From the NCBI GenBank assembly GCA_900491605.1, contig UESW01004376.1, forward strand, positions 777,831 through 841,830: a stretch of DNA of 64,000 nt, read 5' to 3'. The stretch comes from Calamus simplicifolius. Taxonomy: Eukaryota; Streptophyta; Magnoliopsida; Arecales; Arecaceae. The notes below the pieces were generated by a model. It did not search any database. It saw only the letters and a list, made by a program, of their open reading frames with translations, and had not been told where the DNA came from. The translations under genes were made by a program, and so were the position numbers. Shown piece after piece: positions 10,917 through 23,479 of this stretch. Within the stretch, counting starts at the first letter, position 1. Each line of letters opens with the position of its first letter.

Positions 10917-12028
10917 GGTCATCACCAATCCCCGTCACATAAAGATGAATGACTAGCCAATGGCACACGGCTTGACTACGATTCAAGGATAACACGCGGC
11001 ATGACTCAAACGGACCGGACTTAGGAGGGGAAAAAACAAAAGTTGTGGACTTGGAGCTTTCATGCATCTTCCTAGCGGGTGTTTGATGCAACAATTAACT
11101 TTCATTAAAAAAAAACGTGAAATTAGTTGGAACAGCGAGATACAGGATGATGCAATATGTTTCACTTTCATCATCATGCACCGACTATTAATTCTGGAAA
11201 TAGTTGGTGCCACCGCGTTGAAACATGTGGCAGGCTTCTTAGAACCTTTAACGTCGCGTTGAAAGATGTGGCATTCACATTTAGCCTCTTGCCCTCCAAA
11301 GTTAGAATACTTGTAATTTTGCTCGATGGCAGTTTCAATGATGCAAGTAATGTAACTACGTCAGGAGTAAATCTTGTGCATCGACGATTAGTTGGGCAGG
11401 TTTGTGAGATAATTTTAAGACCTAAGCTACAGGAAGAAGGTTTTTATCTATTCAATTGTTGACTGACGTGGTTTATTTAGTGATTAGAATATCCACTGGA
11501 TGTGAGTTCCTTGAGATCAATAGTCCCATTTTGAATCTTTTTATATGACTTATGGAATGATCTGTCCAGTATTAACTAATTTCTCTTTACCTATCTCTCA
11601 TACTTGATTACATCTAAGAACAACTAATTAATCTTTTGGCTAATGATTGAAATTTGGATACTTTTGTATTGCAATTTTTTATTGCAGTTTGGTACTTGAT
11701 AACATCCAAAGAGCAACTTGTATATGCTCTTGTTCAGGGGATTGTCTCTGTGTTCATGTCCATTGGCTCTTAAGAAGATTACAGCGAAGGCTCAAAAATG
11801 CAAATTAAGAAAAATGGATTACCATTATCTCTTTATCTGCATCATTACCACTTCAGTTAATTGTGTCTAGCAATTCATGTTGTTTAATAGCCCTGAGGAA
11901 GATTAAGCATCCGAAACGGCTTCATTTGGTCCTCTTTGGTTTTCTATTTGATGGGTATGACTACTCTAATTTTTACTCTCTTTTTTTTTGTGTATATCCA
12001 TGTTAATTAAATATAGAACATTCATTAT
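10917..12028. other. Intergenic DNA, no gene recognised
   Basis: There is mixed sequence with a small direct repeat, CGCGTTGAAA followed by ATGTGGCA, at about 11213 and 11254. No open frame here shows a known protein motif. Confidence 0.5.
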
Positions 12029-12065
12029 ATTTTATGTTTGGTGTCCAATTTTAAACCAACTGGAA
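12029..12065. repeat. Dispersed 36-bp repeat, copy 2
   Basis: TTTATGTTTGGTGTCCAATT continues into TAAACCAACTGGAAT and matches the copy at 6683. A third, weaker version (ATGTTTGGTATCCAGAGCTA) follows within 20 bases, which fits a small-transposon terminus. Confidence 0.55.
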
Positions 12066-12747
12066 TGATCGATGTTTGGTATCCAGAGCTAAACCCATGA
12101 TCTGCTAATCCAGGTAACCCCAGGCATGTGTTTAACCAAGCCATTTCCACATGTTAGATGAATGAAAAGTTCATTTAAAAGCTTTTATTTGAAAAGTTCA
12201 AGGCTCTACTTCCTCAACAAAGTCTTCAAGAATGACAGCAAGAGCATCCATCTTTAAAATCATCATCTATGACTATAAAATTTTATATTTACATAATATT
12301 TATATTAATCTAATTAGCCATGCCTCTGGATATCCACTATTTTAAAAATATTTTTACCTTTAACAAATTTATTTAACTTCTAACTACTAATCCTAAGTGA
12401 ATTTAAAATTTAAAGAAATAAAAATCATATAATTTTAATTTTAATAAAATATAATTAAATATTAAATAAGAATAATTAAATAGTTTTATTAGTAGATGTA
12501 ATGGATACAGGGCAAGGTAAATTTTGTTTTTGTTCATATTTATTTGTATTTATGATAATTATTTTTACTTGTCGTATACTCATATTTGTATCAATTTTTT
12601 AGCCTTTATGTTTGCTTCAAATAAAGTGAAGACAGAGACCGATACCAACCCCAAGAATGTTATACCATGCATCCCTACTGCCAGCGTTCTACAACCGCGT
12701 CTCCTGCAGCAACGACTGGTGGAATGGTTGCTTGACACCAAAATGTG

Positions 12748-12867
12748 ATGCGTGATTGTAATCTTGCCACCATTCCTATAAAGACATTATGTGGTCTATT
12801 CCACTCGATGCGTGGTTGGAATCTTGCCAGCGTTCCTACAGTGACATTATGTGGTCCGTTCCACTCA
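12748..12867. repeat. Tandem duplication, 60-bp unit, two copies
   Basis: Unit 1 starts GATGCGTGATTGTAATCTTG and unit 2, exactly 60 bases later, starts GATGCGTGGTTGGAATCTTG. Both contain GACATTATGTGGTC. The duplication is diverged. It keeps a shared open frame on the plus strand, but no family is recognised. Confidence 0.8.
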
Positions 12868-13199
12868 GCCATCAAAGGAGAGAACCATCTTCCTCCTGCA
12901 AAAGATGCCATCTGTCTGTCTTTAAGACAAATGGACATAGTTAATACGCTGTCTAGTAGGAGAGGAGTGAATTACTATGGTAAAAGTGACTTTTGCCCTC
13001 CACTTGGTGTTTCAGTGCCCAAAAGTGAAGCCTAAGATATATGTCTGTATATATTTTGGTGGCAAGTAGGGAAAGGTTATCCTTAAATTTATCAATTGGA
13101 GGTTAATTAGTTTATACCAAGAAAGGATTATACGTAGAAGTTACATGAATTCTTTTTTCTCAGGATGACTTTAACATAAATTTCAACTTGATATGAACT

Positions 13200-13656
13200 T
13201 GAGCCTCCTCTCTTTGTAATACATTTCTAAGCTTCAAAAGAAAATAGAATTCAATGATAAATAGTCTTAACAAAGATTTATTAGAGAAGATTTTGAAGTT
13301 TCTTTCTTTTCATAGACGCCACTAAAGATAAGAACCAGTTAATCCCAAACCAATCTTTAAGATTTAGAGATATGGTGCCTTCTTCAAGATGACCATAAGT
13401 GGTCAATATTCTTAATCGTGATGTAAAGTCTAATATCTATTAGACTACAAACTAGAGCAGACGCTTTAAAAAGAGATGAGATACCATCTCCAATTGCTCA
13501 CCACAAAAAGGGCATCCTATGCTAACTATCCAACCCTTTCTAGCAAGATTGTTTGGTACGTGAAGGGATTTTGGTCCTCCATGTTTGGTATTAATTAGGT
13601 GCCCAACGTCAATGCCCAATGCACGAGGTGTGACTGATGCACACTTTGACATGCAT
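13200..13656 (-). pseudogene. LINE ORF2 fragment, C-terminal zinc-binding region (copy 1)
   Basis: On the minus strand, NLARKGWIVSIGCPFCGEQL followed by EMVSHLF is the zinc-binding RT-associated segment (zf-RVT) found after the RT of plant L1-type LINEs. The DNA between 13300 and 13600 is similar to 20640-20900, so both fragments come from one LINE family. The left limit is approximate. The fragment is cut near the copia LTR at 13662. Confidence 0.75.
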
Positions 13657-13661
13657 GTCAA
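13657..13661. repeat. Target-site duplication (left) of copia element A: GTCAA
   Basis: GTCAA lies directly before the TG of the left LTR, and the same five bases follow the right LTR at 20306-20310. Confidence 0.9.
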
Positions 13662-14659
13662 TGTTGGCACAGATTATGGCTACCTAATTGATAAGACTGA
13701 GTCTAGAGTTATACTCTATGTCCTTAAGACAATTTCGTCCTGCAACGGTTCTTACGGTCTGTATGACGATTGTCTTCCAGGATACAACAGTCTCTTTTGA
13801 TGAATGCAGCACTATAATTCACAAAAATATCGAACCAAGAATGCTTCTCTCTTTTTTTATATGCACTATTGTTGTACTTCCTTTAGGAGAGTATGCAAAT
13901 GCATAAGAAAAGAATGGAATCAAATTGGATTGAATGAATGCAAAGGTTTTAGGTGTGTTTTGGATACATCCTTTTGGGTTTAAATTGATTTGAATTGGTT
14001 AATCGGATTTACCATCGTGATTTGATGATCACATTATCAGATAGGTAGTTGTACGGCTTTGATACGCCATTTCAAGATCGAAATGATGACTTATCACAAC
14101 GGCCTGATCGGATGGGCGATAGAAAGATTGGAGCGATGCCTTATCTCCAACGGCCCACTGGTGGGTCAACTATTGACCGGTCAATCGATGGTCAACAATT
14201 CAACGGTGTTCTTATCAATAGTTGCGATCAATCCAAGCCATGATCAGCTGATCAACACTTCTTTGATCAATCGCATCGCTCCATCATTTGATCTTAGCCC
14301 CTCATCTTAATTCGATCGTTTCCATCGTCGGATCCTATGATCTAAGAAAAATTTAAAGTCCTTAAGCTTCTTGCGATGATGCGAAGTGCAAAGTACACCT
14401 ACAAAGCAGCCATTGTATCCTTCGCACACGCGCGTGCATGGGGGTGATGCGTAGCATCATCCTCAAGCTCTCCACTTATGGTGAGCCTAAGGAACTTAAG
14501 CATGAAGGAAGAGGTTTCCATATAAGTGAACCTTCCTTTCTTAAATTTTTTGATGTGAAACTAAATGTTCTCTTAATTTCTTATTCACCCACATAGGAAG
14601 GTAATGGGCTTTCAAGGCCCATTTAGGTATTCAAGGCCTATTGGCCCATTTACCCAATA
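13662..14659 (-). repeat. 3' LTR of copia element A
   Basis: It runs from TGTTGGCACAGATTATGG to TTTACCCAATA on the plus strand and matches the right LTR over nearly its whole length. Compared with the right copy it lacks about 105 bp near 14003. Confidence 0.92.
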
Positions 14660-14669
14660 ATCCCCCATA
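14660..14669 (-). other. Polypurine tract of copia element A
   Basis: On the minus strand the bases just before the 3' LTR read ATATGGGGGAT. A G-rich purine run in this place primes plus-strand DNA synthesis in LTR retrotransposons. Confidence 0.65.
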
Positions 14670-15367
14670 TGAATGGAAATTAAACTTAGATCAAAGATCA
14701 TCAAAGATCAGCAAAGGTAATCCCCCACACAAAAGGATTTTAATGCAAATGAATATGCAGACACTAAAGAGAGTATAGTGGAATAAAGTTGTATCAAGAT
14801 ATGTAGCTTGTGGCTTTGAACCTTCCTTAGGAGTTGTTATCGAGTTTACTTGCTAAAAGGTGAACATGATGTCTTGAACTTTTTAGCATTTTGTGTAAAC
14901 CAAAATAATAACAATCATACAACTTCTTCCCGAGCATTCTTTTGGTTCTCATGGTTGTGTTCATTTTGGCCCCGAACATCTTCTGGTTTTATGAGTGCTT
15001 TAGAGAATTAGACCTTAAAATTCTCATAGAATTGGCCCAGTTCACACTCACATAGGTGATTCTTATTAAGAGTATCCTACTATACCCTATATGATTTTCA
15101 TGTCATAAGAATCATTAAAAGCAATGCTTATCCTAGTACCTTTAGTAGGTAGTACCAATTATCATAGGAATGAGTAGGATTGGACATCCTTAATGCTATG
15201 CAAGTCTCTTCATAATTTAGTTGTCCCTTTTGAACCTAGATCTTGAGATCTCGAGTCAGCTAGGTTGTGTATCCACTATGAAGATTTTTCAGTTATAGGT
15301 TTTAAATCCATTCCCCTCGATAAATAATTTACTTGATCTCTTGGTAACCCCTTTGTTAATGGATCCA

Positions 15368-16618
15368 CTAGGTTTTTTTTAACTGAATATAGTCAATAGA
15401 AATTACACCAATTTTAAGTAACTTCTTAATGGTATTATGTCTACGACGTATATATCTAGACTTACCATTATACATCTTATTCTGTGCTCTGCAAATTGCC
15501 GATTGATTATCACAATGTATGCATATTGCAGACACAGGCTTTGGCCAACATGGAATATCTTCTAAAAGGTTTCGAAGCCATTCTGCTTCTTCAGCAGTCT
15601 TTTCTAAAGCAATAAACTCAGATTCCATAATGGATCGAGTTATACATGTTTTCTTAGAAGATTTCCATGACACAGCACCTTCTCCTATGGTGAATACATA
15701 TCCACTTATGGATTTTGTATCTTCTGCGTTAGATATCCAATTTGCATCACTGTATCCTTCTAGTACAGCTAGATATCTTGAATAATGTAATCCATAACTT
15801 AGGGTATATCACAGATATCTTAATACCCTCATTAGAGCTGTCCAATAATTTAACCTAGATTACTTATGAATCTGCTCAACTTATTGACAGCATATGCTAT
15901 GTCAGGATGAGTGCAATTCATAACATACATTAAACTGCCAATTATACATGAATATTTCAACTGAGATATGGGTTCTCAGTATACTTAGCCAAATATAGAT
16001 TAACATCTATAGGTGTTTTCACCGGGCTAGTATCATACTTTTTAAACTTATTTAATATTTTCTCAATATAATGAGATTGAGATAATATTATTTCTTAAGA
16101 TATTCTAATGATTCGAATCCCTAGTATAACATATGCAATACCCATATTTTTTATGTCAAAATATTTAATTAACATTTTCTTTGTCTGTTTAATCATTTCA
16201 GTATTACTACCAATTATTAACATGTCATCTACATATAAGCAGATTATCACATACCCTTCAGGCAGGGTTTTGGCATATATACATTTGTCACATTCATTTA
16301 TTTTGAATCTATTTGATAACATGACATTATCAAATTTTATATGCTATTATTTAGATGCTTGTTTTAATCTATATAAGGATTTAACAAGTCTACATACCTT
16401 TTTTTCTTGTCTAGGAACAACAAATTTCTCAGACTGTTTATTTTTATTTCTTCATCTAATTCATCATTTAGAAAAGCAGTTTTAACATTCATTTGATGAA
16501 TTTCAAGATTGTTAATTGCTGCAAAAGTGATTAACATTCTTATAGATATTATTCTACTTACTGATGAATAGGTAACAAAGAAGTCTATACCTTCTTTTTG
16601 TTTGAAGTCTTTAGCCAC
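15368..16618 (-). pseudogene. Copia element A reverse transcriptase and RNase H, broken
   Basis: The piece 16618-16364 has the RT start (MAKDFKQKEGIDF, then QMNVKTAFLNDEL). The piece 16322-16095 holds the catalytic LYVDDMLIIGS. The RNase H piece (from about 15785 to 15368) has [20 protein letters not shown] and [11 protein letters not shown]. Stops occur throughout 15790-16090. Confidence 0.9.
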
Positions 16619-16723
16619 TAATCTGGCTTTATACTTGTCAATTGATCCATCAGTCTTTAGATTTTTTTAAAAAATCCACTTGCACCCTAGAGGTTTCATA
16701 CTATATGGCAAGTCTACCAACTC

Positions 16724-17830
16724 CTAGGTATGATTGTGCATGACGGACTCAATTTCACTATTAACAGCTTCTTTCCAAAAGGATGCTTCTGGATTAGACA
16801 TTGCCTCTTTGAATGTCTGAGGTTCATCTTGTAATATATAAGTTACATAATCAAGACCAAAAGACTTTGTAACTTTTGGTCTCTTACTGCTGTGTTTATC
16901 TTCATGATATTTTTCCTGATGACTACTACTAGCAATATTATCATAAGTTCTTTTATTTGAACTTATTTTTAATTTTTTTGCTTGAAAATATATTTTTAAA
17001 GAATGATGCATTCCTTGATTTCATGATTGTATTTTTCTGAATATCAGATATATCCGATTTATACACAAGAAAATGATATGCACTACTATTTTGTGCATAA
17101 TCGATAAAAATACAATCAACAATTTTAGGTCCTATTTTGACCTTTTTTGGGTCCAAAATAGCTACTTTAGCTAGACACCCTCATACTCTTAAGTAATTGT
17201 AAGAAGGCTTCTTTCCTTTCCATAACTCATGTGGAGTAACATCATTCTTCTTAAGAGGTATCTTATTCAGAATATAATTTGCTGAGAGAATTGCTTCTCT
17301 CCATAAATTCTATGGTGTACCAGAAGTTATCAACATAGCATTCATCATTTTTTTAACGTGCGATTTTTGCGTTCTGCAATTCCATTAGATTGAGGTGAAT
17401 AAGGAGTTGTAGTTTGATGAATAATGCCATGCTCTTGACAAAATTTATCAAAAGGTGCATCATATTCTGTACCTCTATCACTCCTTATAGCCTTAATCTT
17501 TTTGCCAAGTTGATTTTCAACTTCATTCTTATAACATTTAAACATTTCTAAAGCCTCGTCTTTAGACTTTAGTAGATACATATAGCAGTATCTTGTTGAA
17601 TCATCAATAAATGTTATAAAATATTTTTTACCTCCTTGAGTTTGAACTGACTTTAAATCACATAGATCACTGTGAATTAAGTCAAGAGGTTCAGTATTTC
17701 TTTCTACTAATGGAAATGGTATTTTTGCTAACTTAACTTCAACACACACTTCGCACTTGTAATGTGGATCGATTTCATGATTAGGTAATAATTTTAATTT
17801 TATTAATTTTTGCAATAAATTAAAATTCAC
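16724..17830 (-). pseudogene. Copia element A integrase, broken
   Basis: The piece 17830-17345 has the Cys pair of the zinc finger ([11 protein letters not shown]). It then has the catalytic core with [28 protein letters not shown] and the Glu-bearing [10 protein letters not shown]. Pieces 17156-16953 and 17011-16724 hold the C-terminal part and the linker into RT (YILQDEPQTFKEAM). Frameshifts lie near 17340, 17160 and 16990. Confidence 0.9.
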
Positions 17831-17926
17831 ATATCCTAATCTATCATGCCATAAACAAGAAGAGTCAACGTATCATATAAGTAGAAGAAGAAGCTTTATT
17901 CATTTCAAGATGTATGTGTACAGTCA

Positions 17927-18475
17927 TTACATTTGCCTTGAATAATCATTATTCAAGTAACCTCTTCCAATAAATATCCTCCTCTTAGTGAGTACAAATT
18001 TGTTAGACTCAAAAACCATCCTAAAGCCATGTTTGCTTAGGAGGGAGCCTGACACCGAATTCTTTCGAATTTCTGGAATATGAAGTACATTTTTCAATAG
18101 AAGTTCCTTTCCGAATGTCATTTTGAGTACTATGCGGCCAAGTCCTTCTATTTTGGATGTAGCAGAATTTTTTATAACCAAATTTCTACCATTAATAGGA
18201 GTATATGATGAGAACATACTCTTATCACAGCAGACATGTTTGGTAGCTCCAGTGTCGATGTACCACTCATTAGCTTTGTCAAGCATGTTTGCTTCAAACA
18301 CAACAGCTGACAGCATCATCTCGGATACTTTTTGGGATAGGGTTTCAGTAATGTTGAACTCTTTCTTTTCTCTCTTTGAAATGACAGTCCTTGGATTTGT
18401 GTCCTTGCTTTCCACAGACAAAACACTTTCCTTGAACTTATATTTCTTTGGATTGCCCTTCTTCTATTTAAAGCC
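17927..18475 (-). pseudogene. Copia element A zinc knuckle and protease
   Basis: A CCHC knuckle ([14 protein letters not shown]) can be read near 18425-18384 in a frame shifted from the next part. In the frame 18421-17927 the aspartic protease site is [13 protein letters not shown]. It is followed by [18 protein letters not shown] and the start of the pre-integrase segment. Confidence 0.88.
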
Positions 18476-18479
18476 TTCG

Positions 18480-19153
18480 CTTGGAAACTTGTGTTTCTTC
18501 TTCCCTTCTATGAGGTTGGCCTTAGGCTCAGTAGGTTGTCCTCCTATCTTCTTGTCTTGGCTCTTATTATCTTCCTCGATCCTCAGGCGAACAATTAGAT
18601 CTTCAAGTCCCATCTCCTTTTGTTTATGTTATGTAGTTCTTGAAGTCCTTCCATAATGACGGTAGTTTCTCTATGATGGCAGCTACCTGGAATGACTCAC
18701 TGAGAGGCATTCTCTCTGCATGTATCTCATGCAGGATGATCTGAAGCTCTTGGACTTGCTCCATAATAGTTTTATGGTTGACCATTTTGTAGTCTAAAAA
18801 CCTTTTGACCATAAACTTCTTATATCTATCATCCTTTGTCTTGTACTTTTTATCCAGAGATGCTTATAATTCCTTGGCAGTAGCTATATTACTGTACACA
18901 TTGTATAAAGTATTATCCAGACCATTGAGGATATAGTTCTTACAAAGGAAGTCTGAATGCTTTCATGCTTCCATCGTAGCAATCACTTGCTTGTCGGTCT
19001 CTCCTTCCTTCAGGACTAATGGATCTTCATTCAGTACTCTGACCAGATTCAGAGTTGTGAGGTAGAATAGCATCTTCTATTACCACCTTTTAAAGTTGGT
19101 TCTAAAAAACTTCTCCAGTTTCTTGCTTGAACGGATGTAGTTATGGTAGCCAT
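18480..19153 (-). pseudogene. Copia element A Gag, broken
   Basis: The likely start is the ATG at 19153 (MATITTSVQARNW). The gag core is readable at 18812-18624 (IMEQVQELQIILHEIHAERM, then IIEKLPSLWKDFKNY). This is the UBN2-type gag domain of plant copia elements. Several stops lie between 18830 and 19130. Confidence 0.8.
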
Positions 19154-19194
19154 ATGCAGCAGTACTTCCGTGATAGCAGAAAATTATCTTAAGA

Positions 19195-20305
19195 TTCTTG
19201 CGCAGATTATGGCTACCTAATTGATAAGACTGAGTCTAGAGTTATACTCTATGTCCTTAAGATAATTTTATCCCACAACAATACTTACGATATGTATGAT
19301 GATTGTCTTCCAAGATAGAATAGTCTTCTTTTGATGAATGTTGCACTATAATTCACCAAAATATTAAACCAAGAATGCTTCTCTCTCTTTTTATATGCAC
19401 TATTGCTATACTTCCTTTAGGAGAGTATGCAAATGCCTAAGAGAAGAATGGAATCAAATTGGATTGATTGGATTGAATGAATGCAAAGGTCTAAGGTCCT
19501 ATTTATAGGTTTTAGGTGCCTTTTGGATACAACCTTTTGGGTTTAAATTGATTTAAATTGATTAATCGGATTTGATCAAAAAAAGCCTTTGAAACACCGA
19601 TTCATTCTATTATAACATGATCAGCCGATTATATAACCCAATCCTCATCCTGATACGATATTTCACCATCATGATTTGATGATTACATTATCAGATAGGT
19701 GGTTGTACGGCTTTGATACGCCATTTCAAGATCGGAACGATGACTTATCACAATGGCCTAATCGAATGAGTGATAGAAAGGTTGGAGTGATGCCTTATCT
19801 CCAACGGCCCACGAGTGGGTCAACTATTGACCGATCAACTAATGGTCAACCATTCAATGGTCTTCTTATCAATGGCTATGATCAATCCAAGCCATGATCA
19901 ACCGATCAACACTACTTTGATCAATCACATCGGTCCATCATTTGATCTCAGCCCCTCATCTTAATCCGATCAGTTTCCACCATCGGATCATCATGATTTA
20001 GAAAAAATTTAAAGCCCCTCAAGATGATGCGAAGTGCAAAGTGCGCCTACAAAGCACCCATTGCACCCTTTGTACACGCGCGTGCTCGAAGGTGATGTAG
20101 CATCACCCTCAAGCTCTTCACTTATGATGAGCCTAAGAAACTTAAGCATGAAGAAAGAGGTTTCCATATAAGTGAACCTTCCTTTCTTAATTTTTTTGAT
20201 GTAGGACTAAATGTTCTCTCAATTTATCATTCACCCATATAGGGAGGTAATGGGCTTTCAAGGCCCATTTAGGTATTCCAGGCCTATTGGCCCATTTACC
20301 TAACA
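19195..20305 (-). repeat. 5' LTR of copia element A
   Basis: It matches 13662-14659 and ends TTTACCTAACA on the plus strand. The inner end is mutated (TTCTTGCGCAG in place of TGTTGGCACAG). It is about 110 bp longer than the other LTR because of a segment around 19577-19669 that the 3' LTR lacks. Confidence 0.9.
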
Positions 20306-20310
20306 GTCAA
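20306..20310. repeat. Target-site duplication (right) of copia element A: GTCAA
   Basis: GTCAA directly follows the LTR terminus TAACA and is identical to 13657-13661. Confidence 0.9.
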
Positions 20311-20599
20311 AACCTACTCAGCCCCTTTTGGCCTATAGGATAAGTCATGAATTTCCTCTTCTTTGTTTTTTGACTTCTTTTTTCTGCTTTTTGACTATAA
20401 AACAAAAGAGCAGCGGACCCACTAGTTATTTATTAAAAAAGTATTTTTTAAAAAAAAAGATAGAATACACAAGAGCAGAATTCAGAAAGACCCAAAAAAA
20501 TATTTTAAAATACAATGAGCTTTCCCTTCCTTTCCTTTAAAGATGCAACCCAAAGAGTTGAAAGATATAAAATCTTATAAGAAATGATGAAGAAAGATG

Positions 20600-22900
20600 A
20601 GAACTTGAATGCAAAGATTCTAGCATTCCCTTTCTTCCATATATACACCACTAAGCCACTAAGACTAACAAATCCCAAGCCAATCTCTATGAGTGAGGGA
20701 TATCCCTATTCCTTCATGTTGTCCACAATTAGTGCATGTTTCAAAGCTAAGATGGAATATTGAGTTTGAAGTATACCAAGGATCATAGGTCCTCCATGAA
20801 GGGGCAAGTCAGAAAGAGGTGAGAGACTGTCTCAAGAGGAACAAAACAGAATGAGTAATTCCAGAGCTAACTCCCCATCCTTTCTTAGCAAGCACTTGGC
20901 TAGTGTAAAGTCTTTTTCGAAGAGTCAATCATGCAAAGATTTTGATTTTTTCGAGGATTGCAACTTTCTAAATTGGTTTATGATAGGGCCAAAGGGCATC
21001 CTTATGGTTGATGAATTTATAGAAAAAGCTAACCGAATATGAGCCATTCTAGGAGATCTTCCATACCAAACTATCCCTTATCCTGAAAGGATGAATATGA
21101 GGGAGGAGGGTCTCTAAGTCTTGGAGTTGAAGATCTTGGCTAAAAGCGAAAGAGGGTTGTAATATGATAGACCACTTCTTAGTTCTCTAATTTTATAGGG
21201 TAAAAACCGACAGATTCTCCTTAGAAGAAACCTCATATGAGTTTGCAAAGAGGTTGCAAAGAGAAGGGTTTAACCAAGAGTTTTTTTAAAATCTGATGCC
21301 TTTCCCATTTCAAGCTTGAATGAATAATGTGCAATTCCAAAAATCCTTCAAATATTGAGTAATACCTTTCCATGCATGATAGAAGTTTCATGAAACTTTC
21401 TAGATTCTGATGCTAAATTTACGTCAAGAATAGTGAGCTTGGTTCACAAGGTTTTTCCAAAGAGAAGAGGATGCATATAGTTTTCAAACCCACTTGGCAA
21501 GAAGGGCTTTGTCGAAAGTAGATAGGTAAGCCACTTTCTTCTTTGGATTTGCATACTGCCTTTTAGCTCACTAGATAGTTAAAGCCATTGATGTTTTATT
21601 TTCCTTTCCAAAGAAATGCTCTTCTCATATGATCAATTCTCTTGCTGACCCATCTAGGTAGGCGAAAGATAGACATAAAGTAAGAGGGCAAGGTTGTAAG
21701 AATTGAGTTGATCAAAGTAAGCCTCCCAGCAATAAAAAGTAGTTTTCCTTTCCAAGATGCTAATCTTGTTTAAATTCTTTCTAAGAGAGGGATCTAGGCT
21801 CATTTAGCGAGTTTCCTATCATGCAGAGCTAAACCTAGGTATGATAATGGGAGAGCCTCTTTCTTGCACCTGAACAAGGATGAGATCCTATCCTTTTTTC
21901 TCGGAAGAAATGTTGAGCCTTATCACAAAACTTTTATGGAGTTTAACTAATTTAAGCCTAGATGCTCACTCAAATCCTAGCAAGATTTCTTTTATAGCCA
22001 CCAAAGATAAATCTTCTACTACACTAAAAATAATAGTATATCATTAACAAAGTGAAGGCTAGAAATATCTTTGAAGTAGGGAAAGTACCCTATCCCTTCT
22101 ATGAGACCCAAGAAAGTTGCCCTTTTCAATAGTTTAGAAAGCAAATAAGTGAATGATATGAAAAGGAAAGGAGAGAGGGGGTCTCCTTGCCTTAGACCTT
22201 TCGTGCATTTGATCCATCTACTTAGCCTGCCATTTATTAGAGGGGTGAAGAATTAGAAGGATCCAACATACCCATCTGGGTAAACCTCTGGCCATCATTT
22301 CATGACAATGGTTGCAAGTTTCCCTACCTATTAAATAAGGATTTCATGACATTGAAATCCCCTCCAATGGCCCAAGGGCTTGGGAAAGCATGCGGATATC
22401 ATGAAGCTCTTAAAAGAAAGTCTAATGAAGGGACCTGTAATTTAAACCATATGTAGTAGTAATGGAAATCTCTTATTGGCAACAAAGTTATGAAGATTGA
22501 TGGATAAGAAGAAAACATTAGCTCTTTTGCCTCTAAGCATAAAAAGCTAAGAGCTCCATTTGATTAGAATGCCACTTGCAGAGCTCAGCAGCATTTAACA
22601 CCACCCAATTATCGATATGGCTCCTTTAATAGAGCGTAGAATAGAGGAAAAAAGAGAGCTTAGCTTGCACTCTTGGATTAAAACAATTTTGCATTTGGAG
22701 GAGAGTATAAGGTCTCTATACGCTCTCCTTTTAGTAGGTAACCCAGCTTCAGATGATCCTTACCTAACCCCATCTTCTCAAAGGCAAACTTTCATCATGA
22801 ACCAGAAACTTTTTGACCTAATTAATTTGCAACCACTATGGTGAAAACTAAGGCATTTTCTTGGGGTGTCTAAACTATGTGCAAATTGTTATCCGAGAAT
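20600..22900 (-). pseudogene. L1-type LINE ORF2 pseudogene (copy 2), internally deleted
   Basis: On the minus strand an endonuclease segment with PWAIGGDFNVMKS lies near 22390-22345. The RT palm follows with KGLRQGDPLSPFLFISF near 22200-22150. The catalytic motif is decayed to LHFVNDILLF near 22060-22030, where FADD would be expected. The 3' zinc-binding part lies at 20640-21100 and resembles the LINE fragment at 13200-13656. Only about 45 codons separate GGDFN from the RT, much less than in intact LINEs. Stops are frequent. Confidence 0.8.
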
Positions 22901-23051
22901 AAAATGACCTTGCTAGTCTTTAATCTCATAGACACCTAACTTTAGCTGAACTTTGTTAAGCATACACATTTTGGAGGGACGAGCTTTCACCTCCAACAAC
23001 CAACCCTCAAGAGATGAAATTTATTGTTCTAATAGTAGGTTGGTTGTCTTC

Positions 23052-23340
23052 TTTTTTTTTTTATAAAAAATGAGGTAGAAGGATTTACAAAACCATTACA
23101 TAGAAGAAAAGGAAAAAAAGAGAAAATAGCATATCACAAGAGTTGCTATGCGCATCCACCGACTTTTTAGGGCAAAGGGTTCTCCACATTAAAGAGGTTG
23201 CCATAATCTTATGGATGATAAAGAATTGTGATGCATTCTTATCATGAAAGATTTTAGAATTTCTCTCATTCCACACATGCCATATAAATGCCATAACCAA
23301 TTGATCTCAATACTTTCTTTTGCTTGTTGATACTTTCTTC
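23052..23340 (-). pseudogene. LINE 3' end with poly(A) tail (copy 3)
   Basis: The minus-strand frame 23300-23085 (MAFIWHVWNERNSKIFHDK) is the C-terminal end found in plant LINE ORF2 proteins. About 25 bases further on (23052-23070) the minus strand is a run of A. That is the expected 3' tail of a LINE copied by target-primed reverse transcription. Confidence 0.75.
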
Positions 23341-23479
23341 CTTCTCAGTTCAGATTAGAGCTTCTGAATATTAGTTGGTTTTCTACATATCTCAAAGTAC
23401 TTGGCTAGAGATATCAACATCTTCCTCGAAAATGAACAATGTAATGATATAAATGCATATAATAATAATATAAGTTTCT

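Larger units (their letters stand above)
13662..20305 (-). mobile_element. Ty1/copia LTR retrotransposon A, full length, decayed
   Basis: This 6644-bp element has two LTRs and a perfect 5-bp target duplication. Its gag-pol is on the minus strand in the copia order gag, protease, integrase, RT, RNase H. All domains can be read but only across many frameshifts and stops, so it cannot move by itself. The two LTRs have diverged clearly (substitutions plus one indel of about 100 bp), so the insertion is not recent. Confidence 0.95.

Noticed and set aside
18123..18656. Plus-strand frame of 177 codons in copia element A
   Set aside because: It lies opposite the protease and gag region on the minus strand and shows no motif of its own.
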